The position numbers were made by a program, and so were the translations under genes. Below are positions 1-7,746 of a DNA stretch of 64,000 nucleotides, piece by piece; position 1 is the stretch's first letter, and every line of letters starts with the position of its first letter. Below the pieces are notes generated by a model. It was not told the DNA's origin and searched no databases. It saw only the letters and a program-made list of their open reading frames with translations. The stretch is from RH-AL1 sp965249685. GTDB taxonomy: Bacteria > Pseudomonadota > Alphaproteobacteria > Rhizobiales > Beijerinckiaceae. Location of the stretch: contig CBDFMN010000003.1 of assembly GCA_965249685.1 (NCBI GenBank), positions 1,054,001 to 1,118,000 on the forward strand, given 5' to 3'.

Positions 1-123
1 ACGACCGTCCCGTGCGATGGCTGGACTCATCACTTCACCCGCCCGGACATCCGGGATACCGGCCCATTCGGCGCCCCATACTTTACCGGAACGTTGACGC
101 GGCGGCACGGGCGATCCTTATGC

Positions 124-825
124 ATGGGCATGAAACATGTCGAGACTGGGACTTATACGCCGGTCACCGTGCTTGTCACAGGGTTCGGCGCCTTCCCCGG
201 CGCCCGCAGCAATCCGACCGGAGCCCTGCTCGAGACGCTCGTGCGCCAGCAAGCTCGGCTCCTGCGCCTGGGTATCGCGCTGCGGACGACGCGAATCCCC
301 GTCGTCTACGGCATGGTCGCGCCGGCACTGCAGGCCGCCGTCGCGCGCGACAGGCCCGACGCCATCCTGCACCTGGGATTGGCCTCGCGCCGTCGGGTGA
401 TCTCGATCGAAACCCAAGCGGTCAACCGGGCCAACCCGCTGCACCCGGATGCGGCCGGCAAGCGATCGGCGCAGGTGCTCCGTCCCAATGGCCCGGGAGC
501 GTGGCGGGCGACCTATCCCGCCGCCCGCGTCGCGGCGAAGGTGCGTTTGGTATGGCCGGCGGTGGCCCTGTCGCGCGATGGGGGCGACTACGTGTGCAAC
601 GCGACGCTGCACGAGAGCCTGGCAGAGCGATTGGCCCCGTGCGTCGGCTTCATCCATGTCCCACGCCTCCGCGACGCCGGGCAACCGTGCCGACGGACGC
701 GCCGGTCGCGCCCCGGCATGGAGGAGCTCACGCGGGCTGTCGCTGCCGCGGTTCTTGTTTGCGCGCGGGAGGTGCGTCGCTTCGCTGCGCGCGATGAGCG
801 TCCTGACAGGCGGACGGCACGTTAG
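124..825 (+). CDS. pcp: Pyroglutamyl-peptidase I (peptidase C15)
   Basis: Cytosolic cysteine peptidase that removes N-terminal pyroglutamate from peptides. Counting from the ATG at 124 (233 residues), the family opening VTGFGAFPG lies at about 18-26. The triad expected for the C15 family is visible as E96 (ISIETQAVN), C158 (GGDYVCN) and H178 (GFIHVP). No clear ribosome binding site decides between ATG 94, 124 and 130; 124 removes a non-homologous-looking lead. The C-terminal tail is Arg-rich and its coding sequence overlaps the end of the convergent LysR gene by about 98 bases, which is unusual. Family assignment is secure from the motifs; the start is uncertain. Confidence 0.85.
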   Translation: MGMKHVETGTYTPVTVLVTGFGAFPGARSNPTGALLETLVRQQARLLRLGIALRTTRIPVVYGMVAPALQAAVARDRPDAILHLGLASRRRVISIETQAVNRANPLHPDAAGKRSAQVLRPNGPGAWRATYPAARVAAKVRLVWPAVALSRDGGDYVCNATLHESLAERLAPCVGFIHVPRLRDAGQPCRRTRRSRPGMEELTRAVAAAVLVCAREVRRFAARDERPDRRTAR

Positions 826-1729
826 AAGTCCAGGCGCTCCCCGAAAGGTGCCGCGTCAGGGCAGCTGCAACCACCTCGACGCGTGCGGGCCGCAGCGGGC
901 CCGGCGGCGTCACCAGGTTGACTGCGATCGGCGGCGGACGCCAGTCGGTCAGGACGGCCTGCAGCCGACCGGCGGCGAGGTCGCGCCACACCATGAACTC
1001 CGGCAGGATCGCGACGCCGCAACCGGCGCGCAGCACCGGCAGGCAAGCCTCGCCGCTGTTGCTGCGGAGCGGCCCCTGCGGCGTCACCACCGCCACCTCG
1101 CCGGTCGCATTCGCGAAGTGCCAGCGCCCCGATTCGCTACCGAGCGCGTAGGTCAGGCAGGGGTGCCGCGCGAGGTCTTGCGGATGCAGCGGCGTACCAT
1201 GTCGGGCAAGATAGTCCGGCGAGGCGACGACGAGGCTCGCCACGGCGCATAGCCGTCGCGCCCGCAACGTCGAATCCGCCAGAGCGGCGATGCGCACCGC
1301 CAGGTCGAAGCCTTCTGCCACGAGGTCCTCCTGCGTATCGCTGAGGTGGAGATCGATGGTCAGGTCCGGATAGGCGCGGAACAGTTCGGCGAAGAGGGGC
1401 GCGACATATTCGATGCCAAAGAACACCGGGGCCGTCAACCGCACCCGGCCCCGCGGAACCGCCGCCTGCTCGGAGGCCTCCAGGTCGGCCGCCTCCGCCT
1501 CGACCAGCATACGTTGCGCCCGCACCATGGAATGGCGGCCGATATCGGTGGGCGCCAGGCGTCGCGATGTGCGCTGCAACAGGTGCGAACCGAGCCGGGT
1601 CTCGAGCCGCGCGATCGCCTTGGAGACGGTCGCCTTGGACAGGCCCAACTCGGACGCGGCACGAGAGAAGGAGCCGGTCTGGACCACTTTCACGAAGATG
1701 GCCCAGGCATCGAAATCAGGGAGACTCAT
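728..1729 (-). CDS. LysR-family transcriptional regulator
   Basis: Predicted DNA-binding regulator of 333 residues. The N-terminus carries the LysR winged helix-turn-helix (about residues 3-62, with GSFSRAASELGLSKATVSKA as the recognition region), followed by a periplasmic-binding-protein-like effector domain (about 90-300). It belongs to the CrgA/DsdC-like group by sequence style. It is divergent from pirin and wrbA, the usual LysR geometry, so it probably controls those redox-linked genes and itself. The C-terminal 30 residues, rich in Arg, Gln and Ala, go beyond the usual 300-residue length and are encoded inside the 3' end of pcp; the frame may simply have lost its original stop. Effector unknown. 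Confidence 0.85.
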   Translation of the reverse strand: MSLPDFDAWAIFVKVVQTGSFSRAASELGLSKATVSKAIARLETRLGSHLLQRTSRRLAPTDIGRHSMVRAQRMLVEAEAADLEASEQAAVPRGRVRLTAPVFFGIEYVAPLFAELFRAYPDLTIDLHLSDTQEDLVAEGFDLAVRIAALADSTLRARRLCAVASLVVASPDYLARHGTPLHPQDLARHPCLTYALGSESGRWHFANATGEVAVVTPQGPLRSNSGEACLPVLRAGCGVAILPEFMVWRDLAAGRLQAVLTDWRPPPIAVNLVTPPGPLRPARVEVVAAALTRHLSGSAWTSNVPSACQDAHRAQRSDAPPARKQEPRQRQPA

Positions 1730-1739
1730 GCGGGCCCTT

Positions 1740-1760
1740 TCAGAAACTGTCCGTTTCCGA
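1740..1760. promoter_or_regulatory. Candidate LysR operator (inverted repeat)
   Basis: An imperfect inverted repeat, TCAGAAAC - 5 bases - GTTTCCGA (7 of 8 positions pair), lies in the 120-base divergent intergenic region, 11 bases before the LysR start. It contains a T-N11-A pattern typical of LysR boxes. The position suits autorepression plus activation of the pirin/wrbA promoter. Inferred from symmetry and position only. Confidence 0.4.
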
Positions 1761-1849
1761 CATTTCTCTTCCCGATCATCGCAAGTGCATTACTTTCGCG
1801 CCACCGACCGGCTGACGATACTCTCCGAGCGAGAGCGAAGGATACACCC

Positions 1850-2548
1850 ATGATCGACCATCGCCCCTTCGTTTCTTTGGGGGCCGCAAACCACGGCTGG
1901 CTCGATACGAAACACCATTTTTCGTTTGCCTCCTATCACGATCCGGCGCGGATGGGTTGGGGGGCGATCCGTGTCTGGAACGACGACGAGGTCGCCGCGC
2001 AGCACGGCTTCCCCAGCCATCCTCATCGCGACATGGAGATCATCACCTACGTCACGCAGGGCGCGATCACTCATCAGGACAGCATGGGCAACAAGGGCCG
2101 CACGGAGGCGGGCTCCGTGCAGGTGATGAGCGCCGGCACCGGCGTGCATCATTCCGAGTACAACCGTGAGGACGAGACGACGCGGCTGTTCCAGATCTGG
2201 ATCATCCCGACGACGCGTGGCGGGGCGCCGACCTGGGGCGCGCAGCCGTTCCCGAGGGCGGAGCGGGAGGGCCGCTTCGTCGCTCTCGCCAGCGGCATCG
2301 CCGGCGATGCCGACGTGCTGCCGATCCGCGCCGATGCCCGCCTGCTCGGCGCGACCCTGCGGGCCGGCGAAAGCGTGGACTACCCGTTGGACGCGAGCCG
2401 CCACGCCTACCTCGTGCCGGCAAAGGGATCGGCGCGCGTCAACGGCGTCACCCTGGCGGAACGTGACGGCGCCGCCATCACCGGGGAGACCGCCATCCGC
2501 GTGACCGCGCTCGAAGACAGCGAACTCATCCTGGTCGACGCGGCTTAG
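1850..2548 (+). CDS. Pirin family protein (YhaK-like bicupin)
   Basis: A 232-residue bicupin of the pirin/YhaK group; members bind a metal and some act as quercetinases or redox sensors. The start ATG at 1850 follows an AAGGA element at 1838-1842. The N-terminal cupin shows the family's histidines in GFPSHPHRDMEIITYV and the HHSEYN segment, consistent with metal binding (H and E side chains). It is followed 25 bases later by wrbA on the same strand and faces a LysR gene, so it is likely part of a small oxidative or quinone-stress operon. A longer in-frame reading extends upstream into the LysR gene but has no coding character there. Confidence 0.85.
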   Translation: MIDHRPFVSLGAANHGWLDTKHHFSFASYHDPARMGWGAIRVWNDDEVAAQHGFPSHPHRDMEIITYVTQGAITHQDSMGNKGRTEAGSVQVMSAGTGVHHSEYNREDETTRLFQIWIIPTTRGGAPTWGAQPFPRAEREGRFVALASGIAGDADVLPIRADARLLGATLRAGESVDYPLDASRHAYLVPAKGSARVNGVTLAERDGAAITGETAIRVTALEDSELILVDAA

Positions 2549-2573
2549 GGTCTACAGCAAGGAGCATCCGTTC

Positions 2574-3173
2574 ATGAGCAAGATTCTCGTCCTTTATTAT
2601 TCCAGCTACGGCCATGTCGAGACCATGGCCGAGGCGATCGCCGAAGGCGCGCGGCAAGCCGGCGCCGATGTCGACATCAAGCGCGTGCCGGAGCTCGTAC
2701 CCGAACAGCTTGCCAGGGACAGCCACTACAAGCTCGACCAGAAGGCGCCGGTCGCCAAGCCCGACGAGTTGGCCGACTATGACGCCATCATCGTCGGCAC
2801 CGGGACGCGGTATGGCCGCATGACGTCGCAGATGGCCAATTTCTGGGACCAGACGGGCGGCCTGTGGCTCAAGGGTGCCCTCGTCGGCAAGGTCGGGGCG
2901 GCCTTCACCTGCACGGGCTCGCAGCATGGCGGCCAGGAGGCGACACTGCAATCGATCATCACCAACCTGATGCATCAGGGTCTTATCATCGTCGGCTTGC
3001 CCTACGCGTTCAAGGGTCAACTGACGATGGACGAGATCACGGGCGGCTCACCCTACGGGGCCTCGACGCTCGCCGGTGGCGACGGCTCGCGCGCCGTCAG
3101 CGAAAACGAGAAGGCCGGCGCGCGATTCCTCGGCAAGCACGTGGCCGAAGTGAGTGCGAAGCTGGTGGCGTGA
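2574..3173 (+). CDS. wrbA: NAD(P)H:quinone oxidoreductase, WrbA type
   Basis: Flavodoxin-like FMN enzyme of 199 residues that reduces quinones by two electrons, avoiding semiquinone radicals. The FMN phosphate-binding loop is at the N-terminus (LVLYYSSYGHVETMA, about 5-19), with the later loops GTGTRYGRMTSQMANFWD and FTCTGSQHGGQE typical of WrbA. Length matches the family. An AAGGAG ribosome binding site sits at 2559-2564. It lies directly after pirin and is probably co-transcribed; both are likely under the divergent LysR regulator. Confidence 0.93.
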   Translation: MSKILVLYYSSYGHVETMAEAIAEGARQAGADVDIKRVPELVPEQLARDSHYKLDQKAPVAKPDELADYDAIIVGTGTRYGRMTSQMANFWDQTGGLWLKGALVGKVGAAFTCTGSQHGGQEATLQSIITNLMHQGLIIVGLPYAFKGQLTMDEITGGSPYGASTLAGGDGSRAVSENEKAGARFLGKHVAEVSAKLVA

Positions 3174-3185
3174 GGCGCGACACTT

Positions 3186-3211
3186 CCCCTCTCCCGCAAG
3201 CGGGAGAGGGG
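3186..3211. terminator. Perfect hairpin between convergent genes
   Basis: CCCCTCTCCCGC (3186-3197) and GCGGGAGAGGGG (3200-3211) form a perfect palindrome between the stop of wrbA (3173) and the stop of the convergent gene (3213). There is no T-run on either side, so it may act as a bidirectional or Rho-assisted terminator or RNA-stabilising hairpin. From memory, near-identical hairpins are dispersed at gene ends in many high-GC proteobacteria. Confidence 0.6.
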
Positions 3212-3212
3212 A

Positions 3213-4241
3213 TCACGCCAGCTTGAATTGCAGCGTTCCCAGCTTCTCGATCGTGCTCTCGATGCGGTCGCCGGCCTTGAGCCACACCTGCTGGTCCTTC
3301 GGCTTGCCGACGATCACGCCGGAGGGGGTGCCGGTGAAGATGATGTCGCCCGGCTCCAGCGTGAACAGCTTCGAGGCATAGGCGACCATCGCCTGCGTGT
3401 TGAAGATGAAGTCCTTGGTGTTGGACGACTGGCGCAGCTCGCCGTTCACCCGGGTTTCGATGGTGAGGGCGTTGGGATCGCCGACGAGGTCGGCGGAAAC
3501 GAAATACGGTCCGATCGGCGCGAACTTGTCGAGTGTCTTGCCGATCATCCACTGGCCGCCTTTCTCGAGCTGGAGGTCGCGGGCGGAGAAGTCGTGGCCG
3601 ACGCAATAGCCGGCCACGTAGTTCAGCGCCTCTGCCTCCGCGACGTTGCGCGCCGACTTGCCGATGACGATGAGCAGCTCGGTCTCGTAGTCGAACTTGG
3701 TCGAGACGTCCGGCGGCGGCAGCGTGATGGTGTCGCCGTGCGCGGCGAGCGTGTTGTTGTACTTGTTGAAGAGCACCGGCTCCTTCGGCAACTTCATGCC
3801 GGTCTCTTCCGCGTGCGCCCTGTAGTTCAGCCCCACGCAGACGATCTTGCCGGGTTCGGTGAACAGCCGACCATGGATGATCGCGCCCTCGTCGAGCAGG
3901 GCGGCTTTCGCCTTGGGCGAGGTCGCGGCGGCCTTGATCAGGTCCTTCAGCGCGGCGACGTTGCCGAGGACGAGCAGGTCTTCGAGCGTCATCGGCGCTT
4001 CCATGCCGAGCGCCTGGGCCGCCGCGGCGACGTCGAGGACGCCGCCCGTGGTCTTCACACCCAGTGTTTCGACGCCATCCTTCTGCCGGATCGAAAGCAA
4101 GGTCAGTCCCGTCGGCATTTCGTGCGGACCGTCATAGGCTGTCACGTCGCGCGTCTCCCCTGGTGCGGCTTGGGCTCCCTCGGCGGCGGCGGCGGCGGTC
4201 AAGAGCCCAGCGGCTTTGATCAAGGAGCGGCGGGTCGGCAC
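3213..4241 (-). CDS. Fumarylacetoacetate hydrolase family protein with Tat-like signal
   Basis: A 342-residue protein with a C-terminal FAH fold (about 130-340). FAH-family landmarks are present: VCVGLNYRAHAEE, the metal-binding acidic segment FDYETELLIVIGKSARNV, and FTGTPSGVIVG. FAH enzymes cleave or hydrate acylpyruvates or related oxo-acids; the substrate here is unknown. The chosen GTG start (4241) follows a GGGGAGAG element and gives a leader TRRSLIKAAGLLTAAAA ending in AQA, a twin-arginine-type export signal. The alternative ATG at 4118 (MPTGLTLL) would give a cytosolic form. It lies 86 bases downstream of a secreted sugar dehydrogenase on the same strand, which fits a periplasmic role. 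Confidence 0.8.
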   Translation of the reverse strand: MPTRRSLIKAAGLLTAAAAAEGAQAAPGETRDVTAYDGPHEMPTGLTLLSIRQKDGVETLGVKTTGGVLDVAAAAQALGMEAPMTLEDLLVLGNVAALKDLIKAAATSPKAKAALLDEGAIIHGRLFTEPGKIVCVGLNYRAHAEETGMKLPKEPVLFNKYNNTLAAHGDTITLPPPDVSTKFDYETELLIVIGKSARNVAEAEALNYVAGYCVGHDFSARDLQLEKGGQWMIGKTLDKFAPIGPYFVSADLVGDPNALTIETRVNGELRQSSNTKDFIFNTQAMVAYASKLFTLEPGDIIFTGTPSGVIVGKPKDQQVWLKAGDRIESTIEKLGTLQFKLA

Positions 4242-4327
4242 AGGATCTCTCCCCGGAGGATGGTCGCCGATCCCTAACGCACCGCGACAGCGCGCGACAG
4301 GAGGCCTCTGGACAGAGGGCCACCCGT

Positions 4328-5545
4328 TCACGGGCCGGCATAGTCGATCCGGTACACCGCACCCGCGTCGTCGTCCGAGACCAGCAGCGAGCCGTCCGGC
4401 AGTTCCGCCACATCGACGGGGCGGCCGGCGTAGCTGCCATCGGGCTGCTTCCATCCCTCCGCGAAGGGGACCGAGGCGCCGGCCGTCCCGTCCGGCTTCA
4501 GCGCGGTGAACATCACGCGCGCGCCGACCGGCACGGTGCGGTTCCAGGATCCGTGCTGGGCGGAGAAGATGCCGCCGCGGTAGCGCTCGGGAAAGCGGGT
4601 TCCGCGGTAGAACGTCATGCCAAGGTCGGCCGCATGGGCCACGGTCTCGACCTGCGGGAACACGACGCCGGCCGGCGGCTGCCGACGCCTGTACTGCTCC
4701 GTGCGAACACGGCCGCCGCCATACCAGGGAAAGCCGAAGTTCTGCCCGGCGGCCGTCGCCCGGTTGATCTCGCCCGGCGGGATGTCGTCGCCCATCCTGT
4801 CGACCTGGTTGTCGGTAAACCAGAGCAGCCCGTCCTTGGGGTCGAAGTCGAGCCCGACCGAGTTGCGGATGCCCGAGGCAAAAATCTCGCGATGGCCGCC
4901 GTCGCGGTCCATCCGCAGGATCGCGCCCAGGCCCGCCCTGGCGTAGAGCGCCTGCTTCTCCGGAGGCGGCACGTTGAAGGGTTGGCCGACCGTCACGTAG
5001 AGCTTGCCGTCCGGCCCCACCCGGCAGACGCGGGCGGAATGATTGTCGGATTCCTCTGCGGGCGGGATCAGCTTGCCTTGGGCCACGACGACGACCGCGT
5101 CCGCGGCGCCCGCCGTCGCATGGGGAAAGGCGAGGATGCGGTTCTGCTCGGCGACGTAGAGCGTCTGGTCCGGTGCCAAGCAGACGCCATGCGGCATCAC
5201 CATCTTGACCCCGGGAGCGAAGCGCGTGACCGCCTGCGCCGGGGCGCCAGCGGCGGCGGCATGGACGGCGTAGACCGCCTCGCCGTTGGTGCCGACGAAC
5301 AGGGTACGGCCGTCGGCGGCGACCGCCATCGCGCGCGCTTGCGGCACGAGGGCGTAGAGGGCAATCGAAAAGCCCGGTGGCAGGGTGATCGCCGCCAGGG
5401 TCTTCTCGACCGCGGCGCGTTCCCGGCCGTCCTGCGCGACGGCCTCCGCCGCTTCGGCGGGCGTCGGGCTCGCGAGACCGCGCCACCCGGCAAGACCGAG
5501 GCAGAGGAGGACAAGCGTCAGATCAAGGCGCAGTTTCGCCATCAT
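4328..5545 (-). CDS. Secreted PQQ-type sugar/sorbosone dehydrogenase family protein
   Basis: A 405-residue beta-propeller protein of the soluble glucose/L-sorbosone dehydrogenase family, expected to oxidise sugars or aldoses with pyrroloquinoline quinone in the periplasm. A hydrophobic signal peptide (about 5-32) is followed by repeated propeller strands; family landmarks include MPHGVCLAPDQTLYVAEQNRI, SDNHSARVCRVGPDGKLYV, SGIRNSVGLDFDP, and the segment QHGSWNRTVPVG near residue 320. A GGAG element lies three bases before the ATG, with a second ATG immediately after. The true substrate and PQQ use cannot be proven from sequence. A PQQ relay cluster occurs about 50 kb away in the same window. 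Confidence 0.8.
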   Translation of the reverse strand: MMAKLRLDLTLVLLCLGLAGWRGLASPTPAEAAEAVAQDGRERAAVEKTLAAITLPPGFSIALYALVPQARAMAVAADGRTLFVGTNGEAVYAVHAAAAGAPAQAVTRFAPGVKMVMPHGVCLAPDQTLYVAEQNRILAFPHATAGAADAVVVVAQGKLIPPAEESDNHSARVCRVGPDGKLYVTVGQPFNVPPPEKQALYARAGLGAILRMDRDGGHREIFASGIRNSVGLDFDPKDGLLWFTDNQVDRMGDDIPPGEINRATAAGQNFGFPWYGGGRVRTEQYRRRQPPAGVVFPQVETVAHAADLGMTFYRGTRFPERYRGGIFSAQHGSWNRTVPVGARVMFTALKPDGTAGASVPFAEGWKQPDGSYAGRPVDVAELPDGSLLVSDDDAGAVYRIDYAGP

Positions 5546-5678
5546 GGTCTCCGGTCTCCAATCGCGGCGGTGCTGATATGGATGCGGACGATCGCGCGAC
5601 GATCTTTATTCGACCAGATCCGCCGGTCACAATGGCGTGTACGATCGATCGACGAAAAGGCGGGAGAGCTGCAAGCCA

Positions 5679-6356
5679 ATGAGTGATATTTCGACCCTGC
5701 TGCTCCAGGGTCTGCAGATCGTCTGGATCAACATCCTGCTCTCGGGCGACAATGCCGTCGTGATCGCGCTCGCCTGCCGCGGCCTCGACAGCCGCCGGCG
5801 CAAATGGGGCATCCTTGTCGGTTCACTTGCCGCGGTCGCCCTGCGGATCCTCTTCACCTTCTTCGTCGTCGAGCTGCTGCGCCTGCCCTACGTCAAGCTG
5901 GTCAGCGGCGTGCTGCTCCTGTGGATCGCGCTGCAGCTCTTGACGCAGAACACGCACGACAAGGACGTGACGGCCTCGTCCTCGATCTGGGGCGCGGTGC
6001 GCACCATCGCGGTCGCGGACGCGATCATGTCGCTCGACAACGTGGTCGCGGTGGCCGCCGCGGCGAAGAACTCGGTGCCGCTCATCACCTTCGGCATCGC
6101 GGTATCCGTGCCGCTCATTGTCTTCGGCTCGACGCTTGTCCTTTCCCTGCTCAACCGGTTTCCCATCCTGATCGTCGCCGGCTCGGCCCTGCTCGGCTGG
6201 GTCGCGGGCGAGATCACCGTCGCCGATCCGGCCCTGCACACGTGGTTGGGGCCGCTCCCAGAGGCGATCGAACTCTGGGCCGCGGGCGCGGGAGCCGCGC
6301 TGATGTTGCTCGCGGCCGGCGCCCTGCGCCTGTTCCGCAGGCTGGCGCCGGCCTGA
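5679..6356 (+). CDS. TerC/YjbE-family integral membrane protein
   Basis: A 225-residue polytopic membrane protein of the TerC family, whose members are linked to tellurite resistance and to metal (often manganese) export. Seven or so hydrophobic segments are visible. The family signature NILLSGDNAVVIALA sits near the N-terminus and the matching second-half motif ADAIMSLDNVVAVAAAA near the middle, each with conserved Asp and Asn in the membrane. The ATG at 5679 is preceded by GGGAG; an upstream in-frame ATG at 5637 would add 14 charged residues and is less likely. Substrate not determinable. Confidence 0.87.
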   Translation: MSDISTLLLQGLQIVWINILLSGDNAVVIALACRGLDSRRRKWGILVGSLAAVALRILFTFFVVELLRLPYVKLVSGVLLLWIALQLLTQNTHDKDVTASSSIWGAVRTIAVADAIMSLDNVVAVAAAAKNSVPLITFGIAVSVPLIVFGSTLVLSLLNRFPILIVAGSALLGWVAGEITVADPALHTWLGPLPEAIELWAAGAGAALMLLAAGALRLFRRLAPA

Positions 6357-6393
6357 GATCGTGGCGAAATCGCGACTTATCGGCGTTGATGAC

Positions 6394-6418
6394 GGAACCG
6401 CGACAGGCCTTGAGCGCT
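6394..6418 (+). promoter_or_regulatory. Candidate EcfG-type (general stress) promoter
   Basis: GGAAC (6394-6398), 16 bases, then CGCT (6415-6418), against the alphaproteobacterial sigma-EcfG consensus GGAAC-N16/17-CGTT. The -35 is perfect, the -10 matches 3 of 4. It lies 45 bases before the small hydrophobic gene at 6463. Predicted only. Confidence 0.4.
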
Positions 6419-6462
6419 ACTATGGACTGCCGGTCTCATCACCAACCCGAAAGTCGTGACCT

Positions 6463-6630
6463 ATGCCCCTGATCCTGCTCATCATCATCGTCGTGCTCCT
6501 GCTCGGAGGCGGCGGCTACGGCTATTCCAGCGGCGGCCTGGGCATCGGCGGGTTCGGCGGTATCGGCGGCCTGATCGTGTTGATCCTGATCATTTATTTC
6601 TTGTTTGGCCGCGGCGGCCGCGGGATCTGA
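6463..6630 (+). CDS. Small hydrophobic protein, DUF3309-like
   Basis: A 55-residue protein: a hydrophobic N-terminal helix (PLILLIIIVVLLL), a Gly/Tyr-rich middle (GGGGYGYSSGGLGIGGFGG), a second hydrophobic helix (LIVLILIIYFLF) and a basic tail ending GRGGRGI. This matches the layout of DUF3309 membrane mini-proteins: two short transmembrane helices around a Gly/Tyr-rich turn. Function unknown; family members are often stress-induced in alphaproteobacteria, which fits the EcfG-like promoter just upstream. No strong Shine-Dalgarno sequence is seen (GAAAG at 6449-6453). Confidence 0.65.
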   Translation: MPLILLIIIVVLLLGGGGYGYSSGGLGIGGFGGIGGLIVLILIIYFLFGRGGRGI

Positions 6631-6814
6631 GAATAGCGATGGGCACGGCGTCGCCGCTTGCGTGGTGGAGCGCCGTGCCGCCGATGCGATGGTCCCGACC
6701 AGGCTCCTTCTTGCCGCACTGTCGGGAGCCGCAGCGGCCCCGCCGCGAGCGCGAGGACAGCGTCACAATCATCCGCAGTCGCTTGACTCCCTTCCGGACT
6801 CCAGGAATCAGTAG

Positions 6815-6829
6815 GAACAAATGACGAAC
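6815..6829. promoter_or_regulatory. LexA box of the imuA-imuB-dnaE2 operon
   Basis: GAAC-AAATGAC-GAAC, which on the minus strand is an exact match to the alphaproteobacterial LexA consensus, the direct repeat GTTC-N7-GTTC. It lies 14 bases before the imuA start, where bound LexA would block the promoter. The match of site, position and SOS-gene target makes this a strong prediction. Confidence 0.85.
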
Positions 6830-6843
6830 AGATAGTTTGGAGC

Positions 6844-7746
6844 ATGCCGGTGTCGACGCGCGACAAGTCGGAAAGGGTCGTCGGCTTGCGTGACGCCATC
6901 GCCCGCATCGAGGAGGAAGGCGGGCATCGCCTTGCCGGGGCGGCAGCTGCAAGGAGGTTGCCGGGTCCTGTCAGCCTGGACGCGGGCGCGCTCGACGCGG
7001 TGCTGAATGGCGGATTGCGGCGCGGCACCCTGCACGAGGTCGTCGCCGCGAGCCCCGGCGACGCGCCGGCCGCCTGCGGCTTTGCGCTGTCCCTGGCTGC
7101 GCGGTTCGCCGCCGCGTCGGGACGCTGCCGCGCGATCGTCTGGATCGTCGAGGACCACGCGCGCTCCGAGACGGGCGCGCCCTACGCGCCGGGCTTGGCC
7201 ACCTACGGTATCGATCCCACCGCCCTCGTCGTCGTGCAGGCGGCGAGCGGGCAGGACGGCCTGTGGGCCGCCGAGGAAGCCTTGAAGTGCCGGGGCGTCG
7301 CCGCCGTCGTGGCGGAGGTGTGGCGCCTCAAGCCCTACGACCTTGCGGCCTCACGCCGGCTGGTGCTCGCAGCGCAGAAGAGCGGGACGCCCGGCCTGAT
7401 GGTGCCGGCCGGGGCGGCCGGTTCGATAGCCGGCCTGTCGAGCGCGGCGCGCACGCGGTTCGAGGTCAGGGCCATGCCTGGCCGGCACGCCGCCTCCGCC
7501 GGCACCCGCACGCCCCTGCCCGGCCCTGCGGCATGGGAGGTCCGCATCGCGCGCATCCGCGCCGGTCCCCACGCGAGTTCCCTGGCTCTGGATCAGAACC
7601 GTTTTTGGCCAATCCTTTGGGATCACGCAGAGGCTGTCTTTCGTAATGCGTTACCTCTCCCTGTTTCTTCCCCGGTTCGCGACCGACCGGGTCCGCCGCA
7701 GCTTGCGGACGCATCCCCCCTCCCGCGAGCCATCGGGAACGGATGA
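6844..7746 (+). CDS. imuA: ImuA, RecA/SulA-like SOS mutagenesis protein
   Basis: Accessory protein of the damage-inducible translesion mutasome, acting with ImuB and DnaE2. It has a RecA/SulA-like core of about 250 residues without an obvious Walker A motif, as expected for ImuA. Recognisable ImuA features are the opening SLDAGALDAVLNGGLRRGTLHEVVA, and the segment VWRLKPYDLAASRRLVLAAQKSGTPGLMV. It begins 14 bases after a consensus LexA box and its last 100 bases overlap the start of imuB, so translation of the two is probably coupled. At 300 residues it is slightly longer than usual because of a Pro-rich tail encoded in the overlap. Confidence 0.88.
   Translation: MPVSTRDKSERVVGLRDAIARIEEEGGHRLAGAAAARRLPGPVSLDAGALDAVLNGGLRRGTLHEVVAASPGDAPAACGFALSLAARFAAASGRCRAIVWIVEDHARSETGAPYAPGLATYGIDPTALVVVQAASGQDGLWAAEEALKCRGVAAVVAEVWRLKPYDLAASRRLVLAAQKSGTPGLMVPAGAAGSIAGLSSAARTRFEVRAMPGRHAASAGTRTPLPGPAAWEVRIARIRAGPHASSLALDQNRFWPILWDHAEAVFRNALPLPVSSPVRDRPGPPQLADASPLPRAIGNG

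Noticed and set aside
12..797. Long plus-strand frame at the window start
   Set aside because: Overlaps pcp in another frame and is Arg/Pro-rich; pcp has the complete catalytic triad.
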